Both the position numbers and the translations under genes were made by a program. DNA of 21,832 bases, taken from the NCBI GenBank assembly GCA_021821225.1, contig JAKACR010000015.1:1-21832 (forward strand), in the 5' to 3' direction. The notes below the pieces were generated by a model. The model did no database searches and was not told where the DNA came from. It saw nothing but the letters and a program-made list of their open reading frames with translations. Positions 14,323 to 21,832 of this stretch are shown here, piece by piece. The DNA comes from Bacillota bacterium (GTDB lineage Bacteria; Bacillota; Bacilli; Alicyclobacillales; SLC66). Within the stretch, counting starts at the first letter, position 1; each line of letters starts with the position of its first letter.

Positions 14323-15303
14323 GTGGAATCGGACAGCGTGCAGGAACGGTCGCCCGGACGCACACTCAAGTGGCTGGGCGTCATCAGTGCGATCGGCATG
14401 TTTATCGTCAATTTTATCGGCTTTCTTGATACGCAGACTGGCTCCGCAGAGGGTTGCGGACCCGACTGGCCGCTGTGCAACGGCCAGGTCATTCCCGCGC
14501 TGAACAACGCGCACGTCATCATCGAGTTCCTGCACCGCGCGCTCGTCGGCGGTTTCGCGCTCGTGGCGACCGTGTTTTGCGTGTGGGCCTTCGTGAAATA
14601 CCGGCCCTGGATGGAAGTCCGCGTCAACGCCCTCCTTGGCGTCGGGTTCATCTTCATTCAGTCCATTCTCGGCGCGCTGGCCGTCGTGTTTGTCAATCCT
14701 CCCGAAGTCCTGGCCCTTCACTTGGGATTTGGCCTGATGTCCATGGTCGGCGTCGCGTTGCTGGCCGTTTTCCTGTACCAGTTGGACGCGCGCCAGGCGG
14801 GCCGCCGATCCGGCCTGGAACTGCGCCGCAAAGACATCCCGCGCGGCGACCGCAACTGGATCTGGTTCACCTGGATCTACACGTACGCCGCCATCTACCT
14901 CGGATCCGACGTGGCTTTTCGCGGCGCCGCAACCGCCTGCCAAGGTTGGCCGCTGTGCAACGGCAAGGTGTTCCCCGGCTTCGGGGGCAACGTGGGCCTC
15001 GTCTTTTTCCACCGCCTGGCCGCGGTGGGATTGGCCGTGGTGGTGTCGTTCCTGCTCTACCGCCTGCACCGCATGAAGGGCGAGCGGCCCGACCTGTATG
15101 CGGGGGGACTGTGGCTCCTTGCCTTCGTCATCATCCAGATCATCAGCGGCGCGTATGTCACCCTGACGAATGTCAGCCTGAACGCCGACCTGCTCCACGT
15201 ATCGTCGCTCATGATCCTGTTCACCATTCTCAGTTACCTCGTCATGCAGACGCTGTCCTACCGCCCGCCGACGCGGACGACGCAACCCTCACGCAAGACG
15301 TAA
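14323..15303 (+). CDS. ctaA: Heme A synthase (CtaA/COX15 family)
   Basis: A 326-residue integral membrane enzyme that oxidises the C8 methyl group of heme O to give heme A for aa3-type cytochrome oxidases. It has eight hydrophobic segments in two similar halves. The four conserved His are visible: His71 (IIEFLHR), His133 (LALHLGFG), His230 (VFFHRLAAV) and His292 (DLLHVSS), with Glu68 next to the first. Both extracellular Cys pairs are present, GCGPDWPLCNG (45, 52) and ACQGWPLCNG (206, 212). GTG 14323 is preferred because AGGGGG precedes it; ATG 14293 is possible and adds ten residues. No other cytochrome oxidase gene is in the window. Its stop is 13 bp from the convergent TPP-enzyme gene. Confidence 0.95.
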   Translation: MESDSVQERSPGRTLKWLGVISAIGMFIVNFIGFLDTQTGSAEGCGPDWPLCNGQVIPALNNAHVIIEFLHRALVGGFALVATVFCVWAFVKYRPWMEVRVNALLGVGFIFIQSILGALAVVFVNPPEVLALHLGFGLMSMVGVALLAVFLYQLDARQAGRRSGLELRRKDIPRGDRNWIWFTWIYTYAAIYLGSDVAFRGAATACQGWPLCNGKVFPGFGGNVGLVFFHRLAAVGLAVVVSFLLYRLHRMKGERPDLYAGGLWLLAFVIIQIISGAYVTLTNVSLNADLLHVSSLMILFTILSYLVMQTLSYRPPTRTTQPSRKT

Positions 15304-15316
15304 CGCGCCATGCCGG

Positions 15317-17194
15317 TTACGCTGGGCCAAAAGACGACAGGAACTTCACCCTGTCGCCCATGGGGGGCGTGTGTTCGTCCACCAGCGCGATTTCCAGCAG
15401 TGCGGGGCCATGGGCGTCCAGAAGCGACGCGACCACATCCGGCGACAAATCCGCCATGCCCTCCACGCGCGCGCTCACGATGCCCATGGCCGCCGCCATG
15501 GCGGCGATGTCGACCGGCATTTGCGAGAAGCAGCCGTGGGCGCGGCCGTATTGCAGGCGATGTCCATGATGGACCATGCCAAGCCGCGCGTTGTTGAACA
15601 CGACCCAGAGAACCGGCAGGCGAAGTTCGCGCGCTGTCAAAACCTCCATGCCGTGCATGAAAAAACAACCGTCTCCCGTGATGCTCACCACCGGCCGCTC
15701 CCGGTCCGCCAAGGCCCACCCGATCGCGGACGAGAGGGCGATCCCCATAGGTCCAAAGTGGACGTTGATGTCAAACGTATGGCGCTCGTACACTTTCATT
15801 CCGTGGATCACGTACGACATGAACTCGCCAATATCCACCACATAGCGGGTGCTCCTTGGCAGCAGCGCCTGCAGCCTTGTGAGGACGTTCGCCGTGTTGT
15901 AGTCGTCCGCCCGAGCCTCCCCGGCGTGGTCTGCCGCCGCGGAAAACGCCCTGTTCGCCGCGCCCGGACTGCCCCGACCTGCCGACGTCACACCTCCTGC
16001 CGGCGCGCTGTCCATTCCGCCCTCGTCAACCCATCGCTCCGCGGCGCATGCATCCTCAGGATCTCCCGCATACTCCGCGCGGCCCGCGTCTTGTCCCCGC
16101 AGGATGTCGAGCAGGCGACGCAGCGTGACAGCCGCGTCGCCCGTCAGCGGAGCGTCACAGCGGTACGCGCGGTTGAACACGGTGGGGTCAATGTCGATCT
16201 GTACCACCACGCGGCCCGCCGCCAGCAGCGTGTTGTAATTGTTCGTCGCCGTCTCCCCGAGCGACGAACCGACGACAAGCATCGCCCCACCCTGGAGGCT
16301 GTGCACAAAAGACGCGCAGTGGTCATCGCCCGCGAAACCGTAAATCCCCATGTATCCCGGCTCATCCGTCGGAATCAGCCCTTTTGCCTGCGGTGAACTG
16401 ACGATCGGCCAGCCGAGCTGCCAGGCCACGGCCATCACCTCGTCCACAGCGCGCCGCGCTCCCTGCCCCACAAAGACGAACCCGTGGGCCGCCCGCGAAA
16501 GGAATTCTGCCGCTGCGCGCAACTGCGCGGCGTCCGGCGCGGACGCCCCGGCCGAAGGCAGCACTGGCGGCCACTGCGTCGGCACATGTCTCGCCTGCAC
16601 CCGCTCTGGCGGCAAGACCGCATGCGACGGCTGCGCTGACGCCATCCGCTCGCCCTGCTCCCCGTGCGCGAGTTCCGCCAGTTGCACGTCGATCGGCAGC
16701 GCCACGTGCACGGGGCCCGGCACCCCGGCGTACGCAGTCTCGACCGCGCGCGCGATCGTCGACAGCACCTCGTCTACCTCCCGCACCGTCACCGACCACT
16801 TGGTCACCGGGCGAAACAGCGGATCTGCGGCGAGTTCCTGAGAGGCGTTCAAACCCTCCGTCGGCACCGGGACGTGTCCCGTGAGGAACAGCACCGGCAA
16901 GTGCTCCCGCATGGCGTTCGCGGCCCCCGTGAGCAGATTCGTCGCGCCCGGCCCGCTCGATCCGACGCACACCGCCAGTTGCCCCGCGGCCCGCGCGTAG
17001 GCCGCCGCCATATAGCCTGCGGCGCCCTCGTGCTTCACCACCACAGGTTCGATCTGCGGCATGTCGTACAACTCGTCAAACAGCGCGTTCACCGATCCCG
17101 CCGGAATCCCGAACAGGTACTTCACCCCGCACGCCGCCAGATAGTCCAGTACGGCCCTCGCCACCCGCATTTCTTCAATCATCCTCTCCGTCAA
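15317..17194 (-). CDS. Thiamine-diphosphate-dependent enzyme, acetolactate synthase-like
   Basis: A 625-residue enzyme of the acetolactate synthase/pyruvate oxidase/benzoylformate decarboxylase family. Order: N-terminal PYR domain with the catalytic Glu56 in VVKHEGAAGYMAAAYARA; central domain with ANAMREHLPVLFLTGHVP before it and VVQIDIDP at its end; C-terminal PP domain with the Mg-ThDP motif ITGDGCFF (GDG 507-509) and FNNARLGM (534-538). Between the central and PP domains lies an unusual insert of about 60 Ala/Gly/Asp-rich residues, which makes it longer than the usual 550-570. Substrate is not decided; no regulatory-subunit or ilv gene is adjacent, so it may not serve branched-chain synthesis. 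The TTG 17194 or ATG 17182 start overlaps the end of the GGDEF-EAL gene, so translation is probably coupled. Confidence 0.85.
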   Translation of the reverse strand: MTERMIEEMRVARAVLDYLAACGVKYLFGIPAGSVNALFDELYDMPQIEPVVVKHEGAAGYMAAAYARAAGQLAVCVGSSGPGATNLLTGAANAMREHLPVLFLTGHVPVPTEGLNASQELAADPLFRPVTKWSVTVREVDEVLSTIARAVETAYAGVPGPVHVALPIDVQLAELAHGEQGERMASAQPSHAVLPPERVQARHVPTQWPPVLPSAGASAPDAAQLRAAAEFLSRAAHGFVFVGQGARRAVDEVMAVAWQLGWPIVSSPQAKGLIPTDEPGYMGIYGFAGDDHCASFVHSLQGGAMLVVGSSLGETATNNYNTLLAAGRVVVQIDIDPTVFNRAYRCDAPLTGDAAVTLRRLLDILRGQDAGRAEYAGDPEDACAAERWVDEGGMDSAPAGGVTSAGRGSPGAANRAFSAAADHAGEARADDYNTANVLTRLQALLPRSTRYVVDIGEFMSYVIHGMKVYERHTFDINVHFGPMGIALSSAIGWALADRERPVVSITGDGCFFMHGMEVLTARELRLPVLWVVFNNARLGMVHHGHRLQYGRAHGCFSQMPVDIAAMAAAMGIVSARVEGMADLSPDVVASLLDAHGPALLEIALVDEHTPPMGDRVKFLSSFGPA

Positions 17195-19979
17195 CTGGTC
17201 CTACGCGAAACGTCCGCCCTGATTCAAGCAAATGGGTCGCGTACTCGGGCGTGAGGGGTCGGCTGAAGTGATAGCCCTGCCCTACCATGCAGCCCTGATC
17301 CTGCAGAAACCTCATCTGTCTCGCAGTCTCTATGCCTTCCGCCACCGCCCGCAGTCCCAAGTTGTGCGCCAGCGTGGACACCGCCGAGGTGATGGCGACG
17401 TGTTTCTTGTCGTCAGGCAGTCCGCTGACAAACGTCCTGTCAATCTTCAGGCTGTCGATCGGGAAGTCCTTGAGGTAGTTGAGCGAGGAATAGCCCGTGC
17501 CAAAGTCGTCGATCGACAGCCGGACACCGAGTTCGTGCAGTTCGTGCATCGTGCCGGTGATCGCCTCGGTGTTCTGTATAATGGTGCTCTCCGTCAGTTC
17601 CAGTTCCAGATTGGAGGCGGCAAACCCGGTGCTGCGCAGAATCTCTTCAACTTCCCGCACAAAACCGCGTCTCGTGATCTGCCGCGCAGACACATTCACG
17701 CCCATCCGCAGGGGCTGCCTCCGCCGACGGGCCCAGACATCCCCTTGCGCGCACGCCGTCCGCAGGACCCACATCCCGACGTCTTCAATAAGACCCATTT
17801 CCTCGAGGACAGGAATAAACCCGGCCGGCGGTACAAGGCCATCTGCGGGATGGTCCCAGCGCACAAGGGCCTCCATTCCCAGAATCACGCCCGTGCACAG
17901 ATCCACCTGCGGCTGGTAGTGCAGGACGAACTCGCCGTTCGCGAGCGCCCCGTACAGGCTGCGTTCCACATCAACCCGCTTGTGCAAAACATCGCGCATG
18001 GTCGACGTATAGAACTGATAATTGCGCCCACCGCGCGCCTTGCTGCGGTACATCGCGATGTCCGCGTACTTGACCAGCCTCTCTGCGTCATCCGCGTCGT
18101 CGGGATAAACGCTGACACCTATGCTCGGGCTGATATAGAACTGGTGCTCGTCAATCACAAACGGATTGGACAACTCCTCAATCACGTCCGCCGCGACGCT
18201 GCTCACCCTCACGCGGGCGTCCACGCACGGCAGGATCACCACAAACTCATCGCCGCCGATGCGCGCGACAAAGTCGTCGGCAGGCACGCAACTCCGCAAC
18301 ACGGTCGCCATTTTCGCCAGCAGGATGTCGCCGCTGCTGTGACCGAGCGTATCGTTCACGCGCTTGAACTGGTCGAGATCAATGAACATGACCGCCAGTT
18401 GCCGGCTCTTGTTGCACGCCTCCGCGATCGCGACCCGCAACTGCTCGTTGAAATGCAGGCGATTGGGCAGCCGCGTCAGCGTGTCGTAGTACGCCTGTTC
18501 GCGAATCTCCAGTTGCATCCTCATCTGCTCGGTAATATTGCGAAACGTGACGACGCGTCCCACTGGGCGTTCCAGCCGCCGGATCGGATTTTCACTGCGC
18601 GCGACAAGGAATCGCCTGCCGTCCGCGCGTTGCAGGGCCTCACTGTATCCCTGCACGATATCGTGTTCCCCGAGGCGAAAGAACTCCTTTAGCGACACAG
18701 AACAAGCGGGAAAAATGTCGCTCTCCCGCCTGCCGACCGTGTGTTCGGCTTCGACGCCGACCATCGCGGCCGCCGCCCGGTTGCAAAACGTGATCCTGTT
18801 CTCCAGATCGACGCCGTAGATCCCCTCTCCCACTGAATTGAGGATCATGTCATGCTGGACTGTGAGGCTCTGCAACTGTTCCACGGTGGCGAGCAGTGTG
18901 TCGTTGTTTTGCGCCAGTTCATCCGTGCGATCCTGGACCATCTGCTCCAGCCGCTCCAGGCGCCACAGATCCGACAGTGTCGCCGCCGTCGCATTCGCCA
19001 GCGACTCGGCCATGTCCACTTCGGTTGCGCTGTACGACCTCGCCGTCCCGAGGGTAGGGATGCCAATCACACCGAGCACCTCGCCCACCGCAATGAGTGG
19101 CAGCATGAACAGCGCGCGGATGCCAAACTCCTGGCATACGTCCGCGTTTGGCCGGGGATCCTGCAGGACGTCCGGAATCACCAAGGGCCGTTTCGTCTCG
19201 ACAACATGCTGGAATACCGCGTCCCGCGCAAAATCCACCCGCATCTCCCCGTGCGTGATGCGCCACTGGACCTCGCTCCACTCGCTCTCGTCGTTCAGAG
19301 CAAGCGGAAAAAAGCCCCCCGCCCCGTCCGCGAGGTGGATGGCCGCGTTCGTGTTTCCTATCGCCGTACCGAGATAGCGAAAACAGACCGCGATCGCTTC
19401 CCGGGTCGTCCTGCACAGGGACAGTTCCTTGCCGGCGTCGAGCAGCATCTGCTTTTGCCCAGACAGGTTGGCGTTGCGGATGGCGACCGCGGCCATGTTG
19501 ACATACGTCTCGACGACCTGGATGTCCGGAGGCTTCAGATGCATCGCATCGCCTGAATTGAAGACAAAAACCAGGCCAAACAGTTCGTCCTCAAAGACGA
19601 TCGGCAGGCCGAGCAAGGACTTAATCGAAAACATCTCCACGGGGCGCGGATCCGGCAGACTGCTCTCCGCCGTATCCGGGAGGTACACGCTCTGCCTGGT
19701 CGCGATAATCTGCGCAGCCAGCCTGTCGACTTTGGGATCGATGACCATCTGATCCAGCCTGACTCCCTGAAGCTGCTCAGGCTTCCCCACATACCCGTGA
19801 AACGTACCATCCGGCTGCGGCAGGTAAATCCCGACTGAATTGCAGCGCACCAACTCCTCCGAGATGGCCGCCACCACGTTGCCGAGAATCCCGCGCAGAC
19901 CCATCTGCGAATTCACGACCGTGGTAATACGGGTGAGACGGGAGTACTGACCGGCGTCGCTTTGCATGCGCGGAACCAT
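17175..19979 (-). CDS. GAF-GAF-PAS-GGDEF-EAL cyclic-di-GMP enzyme
   Basis: A 934-residue soluble signalling protein. Two GAF-like domains (about 25-170 and 185-345), a coiled coil (340-375), a PAS domain (about 375-490: MILNSVGEGIYGVDLENRI), then GGDEF (about 495-660) and EAL (about 675-925). The cyclase motif is intact (RIGGDEF, 575-579). The RxxD inhibition site is lost: the equivalent position reads PADD. The phosphodiesterase part is also complete by eye: EALVRW (703), ELTESTI, SIDDFGTGYSSL and AEGIE. It can therefore make and break c-di-GMP, with the sensor domains probably setting the balance. No membrane segment. The ATG 19979 has AAGAGG too close; an ATG four codons on is possible. 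A c-di-GMP riboswitch lies 5 kb away. Confidence 0.93.
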   Translation of the reverse strand: MVPRMQSDAGQYSRLTRITTVVNSQMGLRGILGNVVAAISEELVRCNSVGIYLPQPDGTFHGYVGKPEQLQGVRLDQMVIDPKVDRLAAQIIATRQSVYLPDTAESSLPDPRPVEMFSIKSLLGLPIVFEDELFGLVFVFNSGDAMHLKPPDIQVVETYVNMAAVAIRNANLSGQKQMLLDAGKELSLCRTTREAIAVCFRYLGTAIGNTNAAIHLADGAGGFFPLALNDESEWSEVQWRITHGEMRVDFARDAVFQHVVETKRPLVIPDVLQDPRPNADVCQEFGIRALFMLPLIAVGEVLGVIGIPTLGTARSYSATEVDMAESLANATAATLSDLWRLERLEQMVQDRTDELAQNNDTLLATVEQLQSLTVQHDMILNSVGEGIYGVDLENRITFCNRAAAAMVGVEAEHTVGRRESDIFPACSVSLKEFFRLGEHDIVQGYSEALQRADGRRFLVARSENPIRRLERPVGRVVTFRNITEQMRMQLEIREQAYYDTLTRLPNRLHFNEQLRVAIAEACNKSRQLAVMFIDLDQFKRVNDTLGHSSGDILLAKMATVLRSCVPADDFVARIGGDEFVVILPCVDARVRVSSVAADVIEELSNPFVIDEHQFYISPSIGVSVYPDDADDAERLVKYADIAMYRSKARGGRNYQFYTSTMRDVLHKRVDVERSLYGALANGEFVLHYQPQVDLCTGVILGMEALVRWDHPADGLVPPAGFIPVLEEMGLIEDVGMWVLRTACAQGDVWARRRRQPLRMGVNVSARQITRRGFVREVEEILRSTGFAASNLELELTESTIIQNTEAITGTMHELHELGVRLSIDDFGTGYSSLNYLKDFPIDSLKIDRTFVSGLPDDKKHVAITSAVSTLAHNLGLRAVAEGIETARQMRFLQDQGCMVGQGYHFSRPLTPEYATHLLESGRTFRVGPVDGEDD

Positions 19980-20004
19980 CCTCTTGGATTAGAGCCATAC
20001 GCTG

Positions 20005-20033
20005 ATTCTAATGGCCTGCCCGAGATGATGCAA
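20005..20033 (-). promoter_or_regulatory. Candidate sigma-A promoter of the GGDEF-EAL gene
   Basis: On the minus strand: TTGCAT, a 17-bp spacer, TAGAAT. Transcription would begin near 19998, giving a leader of about 20 nt. Both hexamers are close to consensus. Confidence 0.65.
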
Positions 20034-20160
20034 TGCCGGCCACCGCGCGCGACCGCACGCCTATCGTTTCCGAGAAGAAGTTACACTCAATGAGGGCCAT
20101 GCGTTCGCCTCCAGATTTCACTGTCCACCGACGTGCAGACGCGCCGCACACGGGGCGGTC

Positions 20161-21108
20161 TCAGAGCACGAGTCCCGCCAGCGTCTCCGTCAGCACGGGC
20201 ACGATCTGCTTCTTGCGCGACACCACGCCGCGCAGGGTCGCCCGGTTGTCGACCAGCGACACGTTGTAGGCCACTTCCACCGCGTGCGCCGCACGGCCCA
20301 AGGCGATCGCGACCGAGTCGTTGTTCAGGATGTCCGTGATCGCAAAGACGAACAGGTCCAGTTTCCGCTGTTCGATGATTCTGTTCAACGCCGCCTCAAG
20401 CTCCTCCTGCCGGGACAGCACGTCATTCACATCGACCGCGTTCACCTGCGCGATCTCAACCCGGTAAGCTCCCATGGGGAATTCCTTCGCATCCAGAGAA
20501 ATGAGTTGTTCCACCGTCACGTCCGCGAGATTCGCGCCCGCCTTCAGCATCTGCAGGCCGTATTCGTCCGCGTCCACTCCGGCTGTCTGGGCCAGTTCCC
20601 GCGCGGCCGCAACATCTTCTGCCGTGCATGTGGGGGACTTCTGCAACAGCGTGTCCGAAACGATCGCCGACAGCATCAGACCCGCGATCTGGCGCGGAAC
20701 CGCCACGCCGCGCTCCTTGAACAGCTTGTTCAGTATGGTCGCCGTGCACCCCACAGGTTCCGCCCGGAAATAGAGCGGCTGGGCCGTCTCGAAATTCGCG
20801 ATCCGATGATGGTCGATGACTTCCACCACCTGGACCTGGTCGATGTCGGGAGCGCTCTGCTGCCGCTCATTGTGGTCCACCAGAATGACTTCCGCGCCTT
20901 CGCCCGCGCCGCCAGCGACGGAATTCACCAGACGCGGCGCGGCCGCCTGGAAGTAGTCGAGGGCGAACGCCGTTTCCGCGTTGACTTCCCCGAGGCGCAC
21001 GGCTTCGACGGATGCACCCGTCGCGGTCTTCAATGCTGCATACGCGATCGCCGAGCAGATCGAATCCGTATCCGGATTTTTGTGGCCGAAGATAAGCGTG
21101 GTCCGCAT
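20161..21108 (-). CDS. ppaC: Manganese-dependent inorganic pyrophosphatase (family II, DHH)
   Basis: A 315-residue cytosolic enzyme that hydrolyses pyrophosphate to phosphate and so pulls biosynthetic reactions forward. Metal ligands are all visible: His9, Asp13 and Asp15 in [10 protein letters not shown], Asp78 in LVDHNE, His100 and His101 in IDHHRI, and Asp152 in IVSDTLL. The C-terminal DHHA2 domain ends with the substrate-binding SRKKQIVP. Length agrees with B. subtilis PpaC (309). The ATG at 21108 has GGGAGG with 6-nt spacing; the frame upstream is non-coding. It has its own promoter (perfect TATAAT). Confidence 0.97.
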   Translation of the reverse strand: MRTTLIFGHKNPDTDSICSAIAYAALKTATGASVEAVRLGEVNAETAFALDYFQAAAPRLVNSVAGGAGEGAEVILVDHNERQQSAPDIDQVQVVEVIDHHRIANFETAQPLYFRAEPVGCTATILNKLFKERGVAVPRQIAGLMLSAIVSDTLLQKSPTCTAEDVAAARELAQTAGVDADEYGLQMLKAGANLADVTVEQLISLDAKEFPMGAYRVEIAQVNAVDVNDVLSRQEELEAALNRIIEQRKLDLFVFAITDILNNDSVAIALGRAAHAVEVAYNVSLVDNRATLRGVVSRKKQIVPVLTETLAGLVL

Positions 21109-21139
21109 GGTAATCCTCCCTGTTGTCACATACCTCAGG

Positions 21140-21169
21140 ATTATACCGAAGCGGGACGCCCCACGACAA
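21140..21169 (-). promoter_or_regulatory. Sigma-A promoter of the pyrophosphatase gene
   Basis: On the minus strand: TTGTCG, an 18-bp spacer, then a perfect TATAAT. The start of transcription would be near 21133, about 25 nt before the ATG. Confidence 0.75.
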
Positions 21170-21211
21170 TGCCCCAGGCCATTCGCACACATTTATTGGC
21201 GCGCGGCGCGT

Positions 21212-21832
21212 TCAGACGTTGCGCAGGTAGTTGCGCCCGGAGTAGAGAACAGCGATTCCGCAGGCCACAGCACTCGCCCCCACGTAAAAGGGGACGTGCG
21301 GGTTGAACCACACCGCCAGCTTGCCCGCAAGCCACGGAGCCAAGGCCCCGCCGCCAAAGCGCACAAAACTGTAGGCGGCCGACGCCACCGGGCGCTCCAC
21401 CGGAGCCGCATTCATCACGGCCGTCGTAACGAGCGTATTGTTGACGCCAAGGAAGGCGCCCGCGACAATAATGGCCACGATCACGACCGGTCGCGACGTG
21501 ACATTGAGACCAATCACCAAGAGGTCCAGCGCGATCAGCGCCAGCACCGTATAGGTGGTCGGCAGCGTCCCAAAACGCGCCTGCAGGCGCGGCGCCACAA
21601 ACACCGATGTGACAGCGAGGCACACGCCCCAGCCGAAGTAGATGTAGCCGAGCTTGAGCGCACTGAGGTTCAAGACAAACGGTGTGAAGGTGAGCAGGGT
21701 GAAGAATCCAAAATTATAGAGAAGCGCCATCAATCCCATGGAGAGCAGGCCACGATGGCGCAGGGCGCGCAGCGGATCGAGGACCGACGTGTGGTGCGTC
21801 GCCTTTGGCACATCGCGCAAAAAAGCCAGAAT
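21212..21832 (-). CDS. Major facilitator superfamily transporter, C-terminal half (cut by window end)
   Basis: The frame is open through the right edge, so the N-terminal half lies outside. The visible 207 residues start with ILAFLRDVPKAT and contain five to six membrane helices: LLSMGLMALLYNFGFFTLL, LGYIYFGWGVCLAVTSVFV, TVLALIALDLLVIGL, VVIVAIIVAGAFLGVNNTL and FYVGASAVACGIAVLY. The loop before the first helix (PLRALRHRGL) is like the central cytoplasmic loop of 12-helix MFS drug-efflux-type proteins, and SAAYSFVRFGGGALAPWLAGK is like their helix 11 region. Substrate unknown. It is upstream of, and on the same strand as, the pyrophosphatase gene, which has its own promoter. Confidence 0.9.
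   Translation of the reverse strand: MLAFLRDVPKATHHTSVLDPLRALRHRGLLSMGLMALLYNFGFFTLLTFTPFVLNLSALKLGYIYFGWGVCLAVTSVFVAPRLQARFGTLPTTYTVLALIALDLLVIGLNVTSRPVVIVAIIVAGAFLGVNNTLVTTAVMNAAPVERPVASAAYSFVRFGGGALAPWLAGKLAVWFNPHVPFYVGASAVACGIAVLYSGRNYLRNV

Noticed and set aside
13672..15285. A 537-codon open frame on the minus strand opposite ctaA
   Set aside because: Only its last 140 codons (DUF4395) are protein-like. The rest is a low-complexity mirror of the ctaA coding strand (rich in His, Asp, Gln and Arg), with no ribosome site at its start.
17232..18692. A 486-codon plus-strand frame opposite the GGDEF-EAL gene
   Set aside because: It is the antisense shadow of a clearly conserved multi-domain gene, with no domain of its own, which is common in GC-rich genes.
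1..21832. CRISPR array, tRNA or rRNA genes
   Set aside because: No regularly spaced direct repeats and no cloverleaf or rRNA-like conserved segments were found on either strand by eye.

Overview
This window looks like chromosome of a spore-forming, aerobic Bacillota species, probably from the Alicyclobacillus group. The reasons are a moderately high GC content, strong AGGAGG ribosome sites, TTG and GTG starts, a CotS-type spore-coat kinase remnant, a heme A synthase, a DHH-type Mn-dependent pyrophosphatase and a GEMM-I (c-di-GMP) riboswitch. The taxon is inferred from gene content and not proven.

The left part (1 to about 11.5 kb) is an accessory region in decay. It opens with the 3' part of a frameshifted IS1380-like transposase. 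A minus-strand cassette follows (about 1.3-3.5 kb): three small proteins with sigma-70 region-4-like helix-turn-helix ends, one 57-residue region-2-like protein placed directly behind one of them, and a three-helix holin-like membrane protein. The layout resembles the two-part SigO/RsoA sigma factor of Bacillus subtilis. A small Xre repressor, an HU protein with a clear terminator and a 55-residue membrane peptide come next. After these lie an intact DUF2325 protein, a MotB-like protein split by one base, three broken small genes, a strongly folded putative non-coding RNA, a glycoside-hydrolase-like (DUF1906) gene with an in-frame amber codon, and a lipoprotein. The left part ends with a C5-cytosine methyltransferase carrying an opal codon and several frameshifts, fused at its end to a CotS-like kinase fragment.

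At 11.96-12.43 kb a promoter, a GEMM-I aptamer, an intrinsic terminator and a 73-residue sigma-region-4-like gene form a compact c-di-GMP-responsive unit.

The right part (12.6-21.8 kb) looks like intact core genome: an aldo/keto reductase, a DUF4395 membrane protein divergent from heme A synthase (ctaA), an acetolactate-synthase-like TPP enzyme overlapping the end of a GAF-GAF-PAS-GGDEF-EAL protein, Mn-dependent inorganic pyrophosphatase, and an MFS transporter cut by the window end.

The most interesting items are the split-sigma cassette, the riboswitch-controlled small sigma-like protein (with a c-di-GMP enzyme 5 kb away), the unassigned structured RNA near 8.1-8.3 kb, and the MotB/DUF2325 pair without a MotA. 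All functional assignments come from reading motifs by eye; no database search was possible.
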